Origin: Clostridia bacterium
GTDB taxonomy: Bacteria > Bacillota > Clostridia > Oscillospirales > CAG-272
Assembly (NCBI GenBank): GCA_017454675.1
Contig: JAFTCN010000060.1
Span: 1-33,660 of the forward strand
Direction of reading: 5' to 3'
Length of the DNA: 33,660 nucleotides
A model generated the notes under the pieces. It saw nothing but the letters and a program-made list of their open reading frames with translations, made no database searches and had not been told where the DNA came from. Positions 1 through 7,559 of the stretch are shown piece by piece (within the stretch, counting starts at the first letter, position 1; each line of letters opens with the position of its first letter). The position numbers and the translations under genes are program-made.

Positions 1-137
1 CGGGTTAGTATCCTCCCCGCATCCGACTTCCTTCAGATTCCGCCTCACGACGGACACCCTTGTCTTCGGCTAACAGTTCCTACTGCCAAGTCTGTAGCGG
101 ACTTTCACCGCCAAGTAATCGCGCATGCCGAGCGCAC
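1..137 (-). mobile_element. Group II intron, 5' part (domain I), runs off the window
   Basis: Read on the minus strand, the sequence starts with the group II 5' splice consensus GTGCG at 137. It continues with blocks typical of domain I of bacterial group II introns: a GTGAAAGTCC block, GTAGGAACTGTTAGCC, ACAAGGGTGTCC and GGAATCTGAAGGAAG. Only the first ~137 nt are present. The remaining ribozyme domains and any intron-encoded reverse transcriptase/maturase lie beyond position 1. The 5' boundary is five bases past the stem-loop at 143-171, which is the insertion habit known for class C introns (downstream of terminator hairpins). The class cannot be fixed from this fragment. The recognition rests on remembered consensus blocks, not an alignment. 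Confidence 0.85.
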
Positions 138-307
138 TAAACGCAGGCGGAAGCATTACGCTCCCGCCTGCTGCTATTGTGCGGTGGATATGGTGGGGTA
201 ACTCGCTGATCTCGTGATTCGTTCGCTCTTCGCCTCGCGATTGCGCTCGCGGATCTCCGAGCGACGAACGCAAACCCATGACCCAGGGGGTGTTTTAAAG
301 GATTCAA
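138..307 (-). repeat. Intergenic repeat, copy 1 (structured, hairpin-bearing)
   Basis: About 170 bp that recurs at 2130-2308. Shared blocks on the plus strand are a hairpin (144-154 with 160-170), a block around 175-217 containing GGTGGGGTAACTCG, and an AACCCATGACCC block followed by TTTTAAAGGATTCAA at the far end. Between the conserved blocks lies a variable segment whose ends still pair (CGTTCG 220-225 with CGAACG 265-270, GCTC with GAGC). On the minus strand the first hairpin would come last, as a terminator would. The group II intron starts five bases beyond it. Function unknown. Confidence 0.75.
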
Positions 308-309
308 GA

Positions 310-615
310 TTATAAATCCACGGTAATCCGATAATCATGCAAACAGTCAGTCCGGCAGCGGAGGAACAAATCCATCAGAGAGAACAGAGATCAAAGGATA
401 CTTTTCACATTTTACTCCGTAATGGTAAAATTCGATTTCTTCAAGCAGAACTCTTGTCGTATATTCGGCATCAGTCCGGCTTGTAATTACCGCCAGATTA
501 CTGCCGGACAGTTTTCAATCTCTTTAAAACAGAGATAACTTCCGCCGCTGCCATTCATTTTATCTTTCCCACAAACCTTTAGAGGATGACCACGCGCTGA
601 AAGACTTCACCTTAA
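310..615 (-). pseudogene. Decayed gene remnant related to 1743-1980
   Basis: No intact gene. On the minus strand, roughly 612-548 reads GEVFQRVVIL, a stop, then RFVGKIK and a second stop. This parallels GEVFQNEVIFYKFAGKIE at the end of the related reading frame near 1913-1970. Beyond it, in another frame, an open stretch reads VITSRTDAEYTTRVLLEEIE and ends FVPPLPD-stop near 345. Moving between the pieces needs at least one frameshift. The similarity to the second locus covers about 65 bases at DNA level (around 548-612 and 1905-1970). I do not recognise the protein family. It could also be the edge of a small gene pair whose intact version lies elsewhere in the genome. Confidence 0.5.
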
Positions 616-631
616 ACTGTTAATTATTTTG

Positions 632-661
632 TTGCATATTATGGGAATAATATGCTATAAT
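632..661 (+). promoter_or_regulatory. Promoter with operator-like palindrome, upstream of the ABC ATPase
   Basis: TTGCAT (632-637), an 18-base spacer and TATAAT (656-661) form a good sigma-A promoter. The spacer is almost filled by a perfect 8+8 inverted repeat, CATATTAT (635-642) and ATAATATG (647-654), separated by GGGA. This is where a dimeric repressor would sit. About 155 bases of leader separate it from the ATG at 822, and I see no clear riboswitch fold in them. The regulator's identity is unknown. Confidence 0.6.
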
Positions 662-821
662 AGAAAAGCAGGAAAAACTCGCGCTTAATAGCTTATTCTG
701 TTCAGGTCGGTAACACATATGTTTGCAGCGTTACCATCATATTAATTTGCAACCGATCCGGTCTTCCCGGCAGGTCCTATTTGATCAAATAACGCCCGGA
801 ACGGAGAAACGGAGATAAATA

Positions 822-1742
822 ATGAAGCTGATTATCAAAGACGTATCAAGAGCGTACGGATCGAACAAGGCTCTTCAGCATTTTTCCGCCGAGCTGTCCC
901 CCGGGATATACGCGCTGCTGGGGCCGAACGGGTCGGGAAAATCCACCCTGATAAACATCATCACCGACAACCTCAAGGCAGACTCGGGCGAGATCCTCTT
1001 TCAGGAGGGGGAAAATGAGCCCGAAAACATCCTTAAGATGGGAGTCAGATTCCGCGAAAAGCTCGGCTTCATGCCGCAGTATCCGGGGATGTACCCCAAT
1101 TTCAGCGTGTCGAGATTCATGTGGTACATGGCTGCGCTGAAGGACATGGGAGCCGGAATGAAGCGCCGGGAGAAGCGGGATTACATCGCGGGGAAGATCG
1201 GCGAGGTGCTGAAGGCGGTCGAACTCGACGACGTCGCCGGCCGGAGGATCGGCGCGCTTTCGGGAGGAATGAAGCAGCGGCTCGCCCTCGCTCAGGCTGT
1301 GCTGGGAGACCCGTCGGTGCTCATTCTCGACGAGCCCACCGCAGGCCTCGATCCCAAACAGAGGATATCGATCAGGAACTACATTTCGAGGATCGCCTTC
1401 GATAAGATCGTCATCATCGCGACGCATGTCGTCAGCGACATAGAGTTCATCGCTCGCGACGTCATCATGCTCCGCAAGGGGGTCATCGTCGACAACGCCC
1501 CGCCGCAGGAGCTGCTGAAGAGGATAGAGGGAAAAGTCTGGCTGCTGCCCTGCGGCGAGGCTGAGGTCGTCGATCTGCAGCAGAAATACCGCGTGACCAA
1601 TATCGCGAGAGACGAGGCGGGCGGCGACGTCATCCTCCGCGTACTCTCGGAGGAAAAGCCCGCCGAGCGCGCAAAGGTCGCGATACCTGCGCTTGAGGAC
1701 TACTATCTGCATATCTTCGGAGAGGTCTCGTCGGAAGGCTGA
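822..1742 (+). CDS. ABC transporter ATP-binding protein (orphan)
   Basis: 306 residues. It carries Walker A GPNGSGKST (34-42), the signature LSGGMKQR, Walker B LILDEPTAGLDP and the H-loop in THVVSD. This is the CcmA/BcrA-like class of exporter ATPases that pair with ABC-2 membrane proteins. The last ~85 residues form a C-terminal extension outside the nucleotide-binding core. The ATG is preceded by GGAGA at 811-815 with good spacing. No permease lies next to it on the same strand. The only ABC-2 type permease here (2306-4441) is convergent and encoded by a separate operon, so pairing is possible but unproven. Its GC-rich codon use differs from that permease operon, which argues against joint acquisition. 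Substrate unknown. Confidence 0.9.
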   Translation: MKLIIKDVSRAYGSNKALQHFSAELSPGIYALLGPNGSGKSTLINIITDNLKADSGEILFQEGENEPENILKMGVRFREKLGFMPQYPGMYPNFSVSRFMWYMAALKDMGAGMKRREKRDYIAGKIGEVLKAVELDDVAGRRIGALSGGMKQRLALAQAVLGDPSVLILDEPTAGLDPKQRISIRNYISRIAFDKIVIIATHVVSDIEFIARDVIMLRKGVIVDNAPPQELLKRIEGKVWLLPCGEAEVVDLQQKYRVTNIARDEAGGDVILRVLSEEKPAERAKVAIPALEDYYLHIFGEVSSEG

Positions 1743-1980
1743 GGACCTTCAGACAACATCAGCAGGCTCTGGGTATCCTCGGCCGTGAGCCGCCGGCTAC
1801 GGAGCATCTCCTCGAAGTCGGATAACGGTTGTACGCCAAGGTCTATCATATTTGATTTTTTAAGTTTGCTCTTAGACCGGAGTGGAATAATAACCATTGT
1901 ATCCGCTGCCATTCACTCTATCTTTCCCGCAAACTTGTAGAAAATGACCTCGTTCTGAAATACCTCACCATCGATCTCTT
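1743..1980 (-). pseudogene. Small gene remnants between ATPase and repeat copy 2
   Basis: On the minus strand a reading frame ends SEKEEIDGEVFQNEVIFYKF...GKIE at 1913. Its TGA is overlapped by an ATG opening a second short frame (MAADTMVIIPLRSK...). That frame runs into the 3' end of the convergent ATPase gene, where its last residues are simply the antisense of that gene. The junction resembles the remnant at 548-612. No clear ribosome binding site and no recognisable domain. I read this as the decayed relic of a small gene pair of which two degenerate copies exist in the window. Short intact genes cannot be excluded. Confidence 0.4.
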
Positions 1981-2058
1981 CCTTTTCGCTCAGGGGTGCG
2001 GGTCTCCCGCATTGCGTTTGAGGTCGGCGGCAGCGCCAGCCGTACCACAAATGCGAAA

Positions 2059-2091
2059 CTGGCAATAACCCAGCAATAGCCCAGCAATAAT
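2059..2091. repeat. Three tandem 11-mers
   Basis: CTGGCAATAAC, CCAGCAATAGC and CCAGCAATAAT follow one another without spacing, at one to three mismatches from the middle unit. They lie in the otherwise non-coding stretch between the gene remnants (to 1980) and repeat copy 2. Apart from them I see nothing in 1981-2125. The array is too short to suggest more than slippage or a small binding-site cluster. Confidence 0.6.
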
Positions 2092-2125
2092 CCAGTATTC
2101 CATCAGCAGTATGCTTGGTATAACC

Positions 2126-2156
2126 AAAACAGGCGGAAGCATTACGCTCCCGCCTG
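2126..2156 (-). terminator. Intrinsic terminator of the lipoprotein/permease operon
   Basis: On the minus strand an 11-bp stem (2146-2156 with 2130-2140, one G-U type mismatch) with a 5-base loop is followed directly by TTTT (2129-2126). It is the last hairpin of repeat copy 2 and lies about 150 bases after the permease stop codon. The same hairpin in copy 1 is the one behind which the group II intron is inserted. Confidence 0.65.
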
Positions 2157-2308
2157 CAGCTATTGCGCGGTGGAGATGGTGGGGTAACTCGCTTCGCTCG
2201 TGATTCGCAGGCGGCGAAACACCGGCATGCTCGCATCCTGTGAGCAAGCTCCCGCGCCGCTCGCCTGCGAATGCGAACCCATGACCCTGGGGTGGTTTTA
2301 AGGATTCA
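2130..2308 (-). repeat. Intergenic repeat, copy 2
   Basis: Second copy of the element at 138-307. The outer blocks are nearly identical: the terminal hairpin, the GGTGGGGTAACTCG block, AACCCATGACCC and TTTTAAGGATTCAA. The central segment differs completely in sequence but again begins and ends with complementary arms, here CGCAGGCG (2206-2213) and CGCCTGCG (2262-2269). The element begins at the permease stop codon, so it is the 3' untranslated region of that operon. The changed but still pairing arms suggest selection on RNA or DNA structure. Confidence 0.75.
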
Positions 2309-4441
2309 AACTTTCACTGTCGGTACATTTGTTGATTCACGCTGCGACAGGAAAACAATCAGATAAAGAACAATCGGAATCAGGCATGATTGAACAATCA
2401 ACAGAGCGGTTTCAGAATGTGATATCAGAGATTGATTAATCAAATCAAAATATCTCTGCGAATCAGATAAGAACAATAAATCCGAAAACAGCGGAAGTTT
2501 CAAAAGATCAGGCAGGACTATTAACGCGGCAGATACCAGTTGAGCGGGCAGAAGCCGTTTGATGAAATGGCCGGTGAACGCAGCGATGGATGTTACCGCA
2601 GTGACGCAGAGTACTCTCAGAATTGCAGTTATGAACAGCATGCTTTTCAGAGAAATAAAAGACTCTGTGAGCGGCACAACCATGCCCGACGCATATGATC
2701 CACCGGGGATGCCGATAAAAAGCGCAACCGACAGAATCTCAGCTGAATCGAACAGTAAAAAAGTCAAAATCGAAGCAACAAAAGCGACAAGGATCTTTGC
2801 GCGGAGGGTTTTACGGCGTCCTTTCCGTGTGGTTCGAATTACTGAGCCGGGAGATGCGGATGAACCGTCGTCAAACTCTAAAGTGAACAGGAAGGAAGAA
2901 ATCAAAATCGATGCCAGCACAAGGAGATAATCGGGTGTTTTGTTAAGTATCTTGATCCATCCGGTATCGTATACGATTGGAAGCGGCGATTCTCTGCGCT
3001 CATAATATGCTTTAATCATATAGTTGTTGACCCGTTCGATGGCCTCTTTGTGAGCATATGCGTAATTGTTTTCGTTTACGGCATAAGATAAATCACCGCC
3101 TGAAAAAGCGTAATTGTTTTCTTCGTCGAATATCTGAAGTCCTTTTCTTATTCTTTCGTTTTCCTGCCGGATAAAGTCGAGTTTTTCATCCGTCACCGTT
3201 CCTTCCAGCATAAGCATGTACTCGCGGTATGTCAGTTCATTGGCGTCCGGATACAGCGACCGATCAGAAAAGACTGTCACCAGTTTGGCAACAGCGATAA
3301 GAATGAGAAGAACCAGCAGAATTCTGTTTGATGCGATTTTTTCAAACTCCCATCCAAACAGGGAAAAAGAATGCGTTTTCCTTACTGTTTTTTGTGTTCC
3401 GACTTGTTTTTCAGGTGTTTTTTTGAGTGGGAAAAACCGTTTCTCAGAAGAGACTACCGTCTTCATTCTGCTGCAGAAATACTGAATTCCAAAGACGAGG
3501 ACAACGGAAAGCAAAAAAGAGAAGGCGAGATACAGAAGCGAAAAATCGCAAAGAACACCTCCGGCATCCGCGGCATGATATCTCTGGAAGAATTCTTCAG
3601 GAGCGGAAAAAGAATAAAGGTTCAGGTATTTCGGAATTGCGTTCAGTGAAGTATATGATCTTTGAGCGAGATAATAATTTATCCCCGCAAAGGCTGAGGT
3701 CAGTGAAAAATACGCTGTATAATTGAAAAACAGAGATGCGGCAAAAGACAAAACAAGCGCCCATAATATCAGCCCGGAAAGACGTATTGAATACTTTAAT
3801 ACCGCCATACCGGCGATTGACAGCGAATACGGACATTTCATAAAAAAACGGAGAGACTGAACCGGCGCTTCTCCTCCGTTGAATCCCGTAATAAACAATA
3901 CTGTCAGCAATGACGTTACCGTAAATGAAAGAAAAACAATAAGGGAAGAGGTTACCGAGGCAAGCAGCTTCGATCTAAAAAGCGGTTCTCTGCCTTTTGC
4001 CGAAGAAAAATACAGGATGTATCCGCCGTTTTTTCGTTCGTAAATAAAAATATAACCTGTCAGGATTGCGATCAGCGCGATTTCCAGCCACACCTGGACG
4101 TCATCACGAAACAGGTGCTCCCATCCGCCGGATTCAGAAAGCCTTTCGCCGGCAGTTTCAGCCAAAGCAGTATAAAGTGTTATCGTTTTGATCTGAAAAC
4201 TTACAGCAAAGTCTTTTTCGGTATACCCGCCTCTTATCAGGTCTTCTTTTTTTGCTTCTGCCGCAACGACTGTTCGTTCCAGAAAGGAATAGTATTCATC
4301 TTTCCCGGGAGGAGTCGATGCCACGTTTTTATCAATTCCGGAGGCGGTGAAGAAAACATTCAGGACAAGTATTAAGAGAAACAGCGTTGTAATAAATCTG
4401 TTGTAAAACAGTTTTGTCAGTTCAAATAACGTCAGTTTCAT
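2306..4441 (-). CDS. ABC-2 type transporter permease, duplicated architecture
   Basis: 711 residues, twice the length of a usual ABC-2 permease. It has two similar halves (about 1-330 and 365-711). Each starts with a membrane segment (around 15-35 and 373-395), then a large extracytoplasmic loop, then a membrane segment followed by a cytoplasmic stretch of matching pattern: ERKNGG...KGREPLFRSKLLA in the first half and EFDDGS...KGRRKTLRAKILVA in the second. Several more hydrophobic helices follow in each half. It would form a membrane channel driven by an ATPase, but no ATPase is in its operon. The start overlaps the stop of the upstream lipoprotein by four bases (ATGA), implying translational coupling. 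Codon use is AT-richer than in the genes right of 7700. Substrate unknown; export of a peptide or lipid-like molecule is only a guess. Confidence 0.8.
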   Translation of the reverse strand: MKLTLFELTKLFYNRFITTLFLLILVLNVFFTASGIDKNVASTPPGKDEYYSFLERTVVAAEAKKEDLIRGGYTEKDFAVSFQIKTITLYTALAETAGERLSESGGWEHLFRDDVQVWLEIALIAILTGYIFIYERKNGGYILYFSSAKGREPLFRSKLLASVTSSLIVFLSFTVTSLLTVLFITGFNGGEAPVQSLRFFMKCPYSLSIAGMAVLKYSIRLSGLILWALVLSFAASLFFNYTAYFSLTSAFAGINYYLAQRSYTSLNAIPKYLNLYSFSAPEEFFQRYHAADAGGVLCDFSLLYLAFSFLLSVVLVFGIQYFCSRMKTVVSSEKRFFPLKKTPEKQVGTQKTVRKTHSFSLFGWEFEKIASNRILLVLLILIAVAKLVTVFSDRSLYPDANELTYREYMLMLEGTVTDEKLDFIRQENERIRKGLQIFDEENNYAFSGGDLSYAVNENNYAYAHKEAIERVNNYMIKAYYERRESPLPIVYDTGWIKILNKTPDYLLVLASILISSFLFTLEFDDGSSASPGSVIRTTRKGRRKTLRAKILVAFVASILTFLLFDSAEILSVALFIGIPGGSYASGMVVPLTESFISLKSMLFITAILRVLCVTAVTSIAAFTGHFIKRLLPAQLVSAALIVLPDLLKLPLFSDLLFLSDSQRYFDLINQSLISHSETALLIVQSCLIPIVLYLIVFLSQRESTNVPTVKV

Positions 4442-5796
4442 TTGATCTCTTCGTTGAACAGAGTCGCAGGAGAATAACGGTCAGAGAACAAATATTTCCC
4501 GTACGCCATTGTTCCCTGAATCTCAGTAATGAAGGGTTCGGATCCTGTGAGTTCGAAACACAACTGCGTATGAATAAGATTTGAAGAGGTTTTCTTTGCG
4601 GCATGAATCGCAAACCCTTTTTTGGAAGATGAAACAAATGTTTTCCAGTAGTAAATGCTTTTGTGTGTTTTAGAGTCCATCGCGGGATTGTTATCGGTTA
4701 CAGTAAAGAAATTATAACCGTTATCAGACCAAAGGACAAGGGCATTATCGGACTGAGAAGCAGTGATGCTTTTATAGAGAATCATCTGGCCGGAACAGTC
4801 GTAATAAACGAATCTGTTCTCATAATCGGAAAAAGACTCCGGGGCAGCGGAATCGGCGGTGACGTAGAAAACGCGTCCGTCCGAAATACAGAAATCGCAT
4901 ACATTTATCGCGAGTGTGTCTTTGGCGGTCTTGCTGAGTTTTCCGTTCCCGACCCATGCGTATCTAACAAGGTTATATCCTTTGTCGTTTCCACTTCCTT
5001 TTTCGAGTGTGAAACACATGTATGAATCACCGGGCCCAGGCACCATTGAAATCGGAAAACGCGAATCATAAACGATTTCAGAGAGCTCTGTAACCGGACT
5101 TGTTTCACCCGGAGAGACGCTGATAATATCAGCGTGTAAGTCATTCTTATTGTTATACGTTTGAATCTTAAACAGTCTCCCGTTTTCATAAAACAGGCAG
5201 GAAGAAGGAGTTCCTGAAGACGGATAAACTGAAAACGACCGGATGCCGTCAGCCAGCAGTGCAAGATCAGGCTTTATTGCGGGCTGCGAATCGTCAATCA
5301 AATGCGTGAAAAACACTTCTCCGTTAACAATCGATATACCGTATTGTGCGGAAAGGTTTTCAAGGGCGCCCCATTCTCGGACTGTTTTTCCGTCCCGTGT
5401 CAGTCTGTAACTGAATCGGGCGTTGGGATCATTTCCATCCGGACGCTCGAAAACAATAACTCTTCCGTCATCAAGCATTACCGGTGTACACCGATAATCA
5501 GAGTCCTGTATGGGTTTTATTTCGGTTCCGGTCATCATAACCAGGCGTCCGCCGTCGTCATTATCGTATGCGAACCACACGGCGGGCCCTGCGCTGTCGA
5601 AGAAACGGTCGATCCTTGTCATATCGTCGGCCAAATTCAGATCGGCAAGAGTCGGCGGCTGTTCGACGTTAGATGAAGAAACCTCTTCCACAGTCGAAGA
5701 CTGCTCTGTTTCCTCATGGGAAAAGGAGCACCCTGATGAAAACAGACAAAAAGCAATCAGAAAAATAATAACCGAATTTCTAATTATCCGTTTCAT
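4438..5796 (-). CDS. Secreted lipoprotein, probable beta-propeller
   Basis: 452 residues. A lysine/arginine start, hydrophobic core and lipobox LFSSGC (Cys23) mark a signal-peptidase II lipoprotein anchored outside the membrane. A Ser/Glu-rich linker (about 24-50) follows. The body consists of repeated short beta-type units in which a value is stated and echoed (for example VWFAYDNDDGG, YRCTPVMLDDGRVIVFE, VFFTHLID, VFYVTADS). This resembles TolB/DUF5050-type propellers, a loose resemblance rather than a family assignment. AGGAAGGAG lies eight bases before the ATG. It is the middle gene of an operon with another such lipoprotein and the double permease, with which it overlaps. It may be a surface partner or binding subunit of that transporter, which is inference. 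Confidence 0.75.
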   Translation of the reverse strand: MKRIIRNSVIIFLIAFCLFSSGCSFSHEETEQSSTVEEVSSSNVEQPPTLADLNLADDMTRIDRFFDSAGPAVWFAYDNDDGGRLVMMTGTEIKPIQDSDYRCTPVMLDDGRVIVFERPDGNDPNARFSYRLTRDGKTVREWGALENLSAQYGISIVNGEVFFTHLIDDSQPAIKPDLALLADGIRSFSVYPSSGTPSSCLFYENGRLFKIQTYNNKNDLHADIISVSPGETSPVTELSEIVYDSRFPISMVPGPGDSYMCFTLEKGSGNDKGYNLVRYAWVGNGKLSKTAKDTLAINVCDFCISDGRVFYVTADSAAPESFSDYENRFVYYDCSGQMILYKSITASQSDNALVLWSDNGYNFFTVTDNNPAMDSKTHKSIYYWKTFVSSSKKGFAIHAAKKTSSNLIHTQLCFELTGSEPFITEIQGTMAYGKYLFSDRYSPATLFNEEIK

Positions 5797-5853
5797 CAGG
5801 GAGCTCCTTCCTAAAAAATGTTTTATTCCGGGGTGATCAATCCGGATTTGTTA

Positions 5854-7182
5854 TCAGCCGATAACAGTCTCAACGGATTTGTATGAACGGCTTCCGGCGG
5901 TGGAACGATCGAAATCAGCAGAGCATCGAACGACTTTTCCGGTCTCGGTGTCGATAATAATGAGACCGCTTGAAAAACCGATTCTTTGCGGCTCATCTCC
6001 GGGCTTTTCTTCGATATATCCGGCCAGACTGTTTGTATATATTTTTTTTCCGTCGAACCAGAACCAGCTTCCGTCTCCTACTCCGATATTCAATGCGGAG
6101 AAAATTCCGTCAAAAACGAAAACGCAGTCGGTTTCTCCGGTTTCTGTATCGATCCTGAACAGTTTCCTCCCGTGAACGAGGAAATCGCTCCCGTCGTTGT
6201 TTTTTACAGGCGTTCCGTTACCGGTTACCGCCGGTGTCTCTGTGCGTGAAATATAATAAATATATTTCCCGTCATCAGATACACACATGCATTTAATATC
6301 TTCCGCATCAAACCGGGATATTACTTTTCCATTCAGGTCGGTGTGAAAAATGTAAAAAATCAAAGAATCTTCTGGATCATCAGGATCGGTTGATCTGAAA
6401 AATATGTCGTTGCAGTTACCCCAAGGGAAAGATATGGGATAATCCCAGAAAACGTGAGCCGAGCCGGTCTTGTCTTCATTGCAGACATATGTTTTTGATG
6501 ACGCAGCATCTTTCCAGAACACTTTGCCTCCGATTGCGCCGAGCGGTCTGGGAACGCTTTCTGTCTTTTCCCCGAAATCTACTGTCTTTCCGGTCTCCAG
6601 ATTGCATTGCCTCATTCCGAAAGAATATTCACCGGTTTTATTACTTTGATAAGTCGTGACATAGTAGCAGTAATTCGAACTGATTGTGTACCTGCGGTCA
6701 TCAATTCCGTTTTTATGATCCAATCTCAGATTTGTCATTTCAGAAACGTCATATCTGAAGAGGACCAATTGCATTATTGAGTCATCCAGTGAAGCAGAAA
6801 GTGGGACGGTATAAACGAAATTATTTCCGTTGACCGCAAAGAAACAGCTTCCCGTATTTATCTGCCCTATCCTGCAACTACTGTCTTTTCCATAGTGACT
6901 GCAAAGCGGGTCGGTGCAGACATCCTGTATTTCTCCGCTCTCGGAATCATATTTGAAGACTGAGAAATGGTCGCCCGAAAAATAAAATGTGTTTCCGTCG
7001 CGTCTTATTTGTTTGTTATTGTATATAAGTTCCTTATAGGTCAAATCGGAGCTGTTCGATATGGGCGATTTAGAACAGCTTGATAGAATAGTGGAAATGC
7101 AAAACAAGAATAAAACGGCCCAAAACAAGCAGCTATAGTTCCATTTGGTTCTTCTCTTTTGGAAGCGTTTATTAGTTGCCAT
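5854..7182 (-). CDS. Secreted lipoprotein, probable beta-propeller
   Basis: 442 residues from the ATG at 7182, chosen because AGGGAG lies just before it and a basic signal peptide follows at once. The frame stays open upstream to 7539, but that part overlaps a promoter, a small ORF and a terminator. The lipobox is TILSSC (Cys36). The mature part has repeated units such as IRRDGNTFYFSGDHF, NNFVYTV, GKVFWKD and GKYIYYISR, typical of DUF5050/TolB-like propellers that bury aromatic residues in each blade. It shares this style with the following lipoprotein. It is the first gene of the minus-strand operon ending at the terminator at 2126. AT-rich codon use like its operon partners. Ligand unknown. 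Confidence 0.75.
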   Translation of the reverse strand: MATNKRFQKRRTKWNYSCLFWAVLFLFCISTILSSCSKSPISNSSDLTYKELIYNNKQIRRDGNTFYFSGDHFSVFKYDSESGEIQDVCTDPLCSHYGKDSSCRIGQINTGSCFFAVNGNNFVYTVPLSASLDDSIMQLVLFRYDVSEMTNLRLDHKNGIDDRRYTISSNYCYYVTTYQSNKTGEYSFGMRQCNLETGKTVDFGEKTESVPRPLGAIGGKVFWKDAASSKTYVCNEDKTGSAHVFWDYPISFPWGNCNDIFFRSTDPDDPEDSLIFYIFHTDLNGKVISRFDAEDIKCMCVSDDGKYIYYISRTETPAVTGNGTPVKNNDGSDFLVHGRKLFRIDTETGETDCVFVFDGIFSALNIGVGDGSWFWFDGKKIYTNSLAGYIEEKPGDEPQRIGFSSGLIIIDTETGKVVRCSADFDRSTAGSRSYKSVETVIG

Positions 7183-7266
7183 AATACTCCCTTTTTCGTT
7201 GATGATATGTTTATGTCGCGAAAGATTATTTACATGAGTTGCGGTGCAATGGGTTGGTGGCATGGC

Positions 7267-7309
7267 AAAAACGCGCATGACCGTATCGTCTGCAACTCCG
7301 GTCATGCGC
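7267..7309 (-). terminator. Intrinsic terminator or attenuator in front of the lipoprotein operon
   Basis: A perfect 11-bp stem (GCGCATGACCG at 7309-7299 paired with 7283-7273 on the minus strand) with a 15-base loop is followed by TTTTT (7271-7267). The stop codon of the 35-codon ORF (7302-7304) lies inside the first arm, so a ribosome ending there would block the stem. The lipoprotein ATG is 85 bases further on. Confidence 0.75.
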
Positions 7310-7409
7310 ACTGTGAAATGAAGATGAGATAATGCCTCCCGCAGGGGAAGGAGTTCCCGTTCATGATATGCGCAAAACCGGAAGTATAGACCTGTCCCGG
7401 CTTTTTCAT
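7302..7409 (-). CDS. 35-residue peptide (leader peptide or small protein)
   Basis: 35 codons and a TGA, from an ATG at 7409 preceded by AAGGAGG (7426-7420) at ten bases. It begins MKKPGQVYTSGFAHIMNGNS and ends YLIFISQCA. It has two cysteines (23 and 34), no obvious signal peptide and no double-glycine leader motif. About 47 bases upstream ends a perfect consensus promoter, and the stop codon lies within a strong intrinsic terminator. Promoter, ribosome binding site, ORF and terminator thus form a complete unit. Two readings fit: a leader peptide controlling readthrough into the lipoprotein operon, or an independent small gene. I do not recognise the peptide. Confidence 0.6.
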   Translation of the reverse strand: MKKPGQVYTSGFAHIMNGNSFPCGRHYLIFISQCA

Positions 7410-7462
7410 CGCTTGGAGTCCTCCTTTTCCCTTTTTTGTTGGAATACTCAATATCCAATGTT

Positions 7463-7491
7463 ATTATATCAAATATTTTAGGTGATGTCAA
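7463..7491 (-). promoter_or_regulatory. Perfect consensus sigma-A promoter
   Basis: On the minus strand TTGACA (7491-7486), 17 bases and TATAAT (7468-7463), a six-of-six match at both boxes. Transcription would start near 7456, enter the 35-codon ORF, and meet the terminator at 7309-7267 before the lipoprotein operon. Confidence 0.9.
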
Positions 7492-7559
7492 CACTTTTCT
7501 GCAATTTATTTTAATTTCAGCAATGTCCGGGCTTTCCAAGGTTCTCTGATCATCCTTGT

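Noticed and set aside
70..279. 69-codon minus-strand frame across repeat and intron
   Set aside because: It spans the intron 5' boundary and a structured repeat. No protein features.
7183..7539. 119-codon extension of the first lipoprotein
   Set aside because: It would cover a consensus promoter, the small ORF and a terminator, and put the signal peptide inside the protein.
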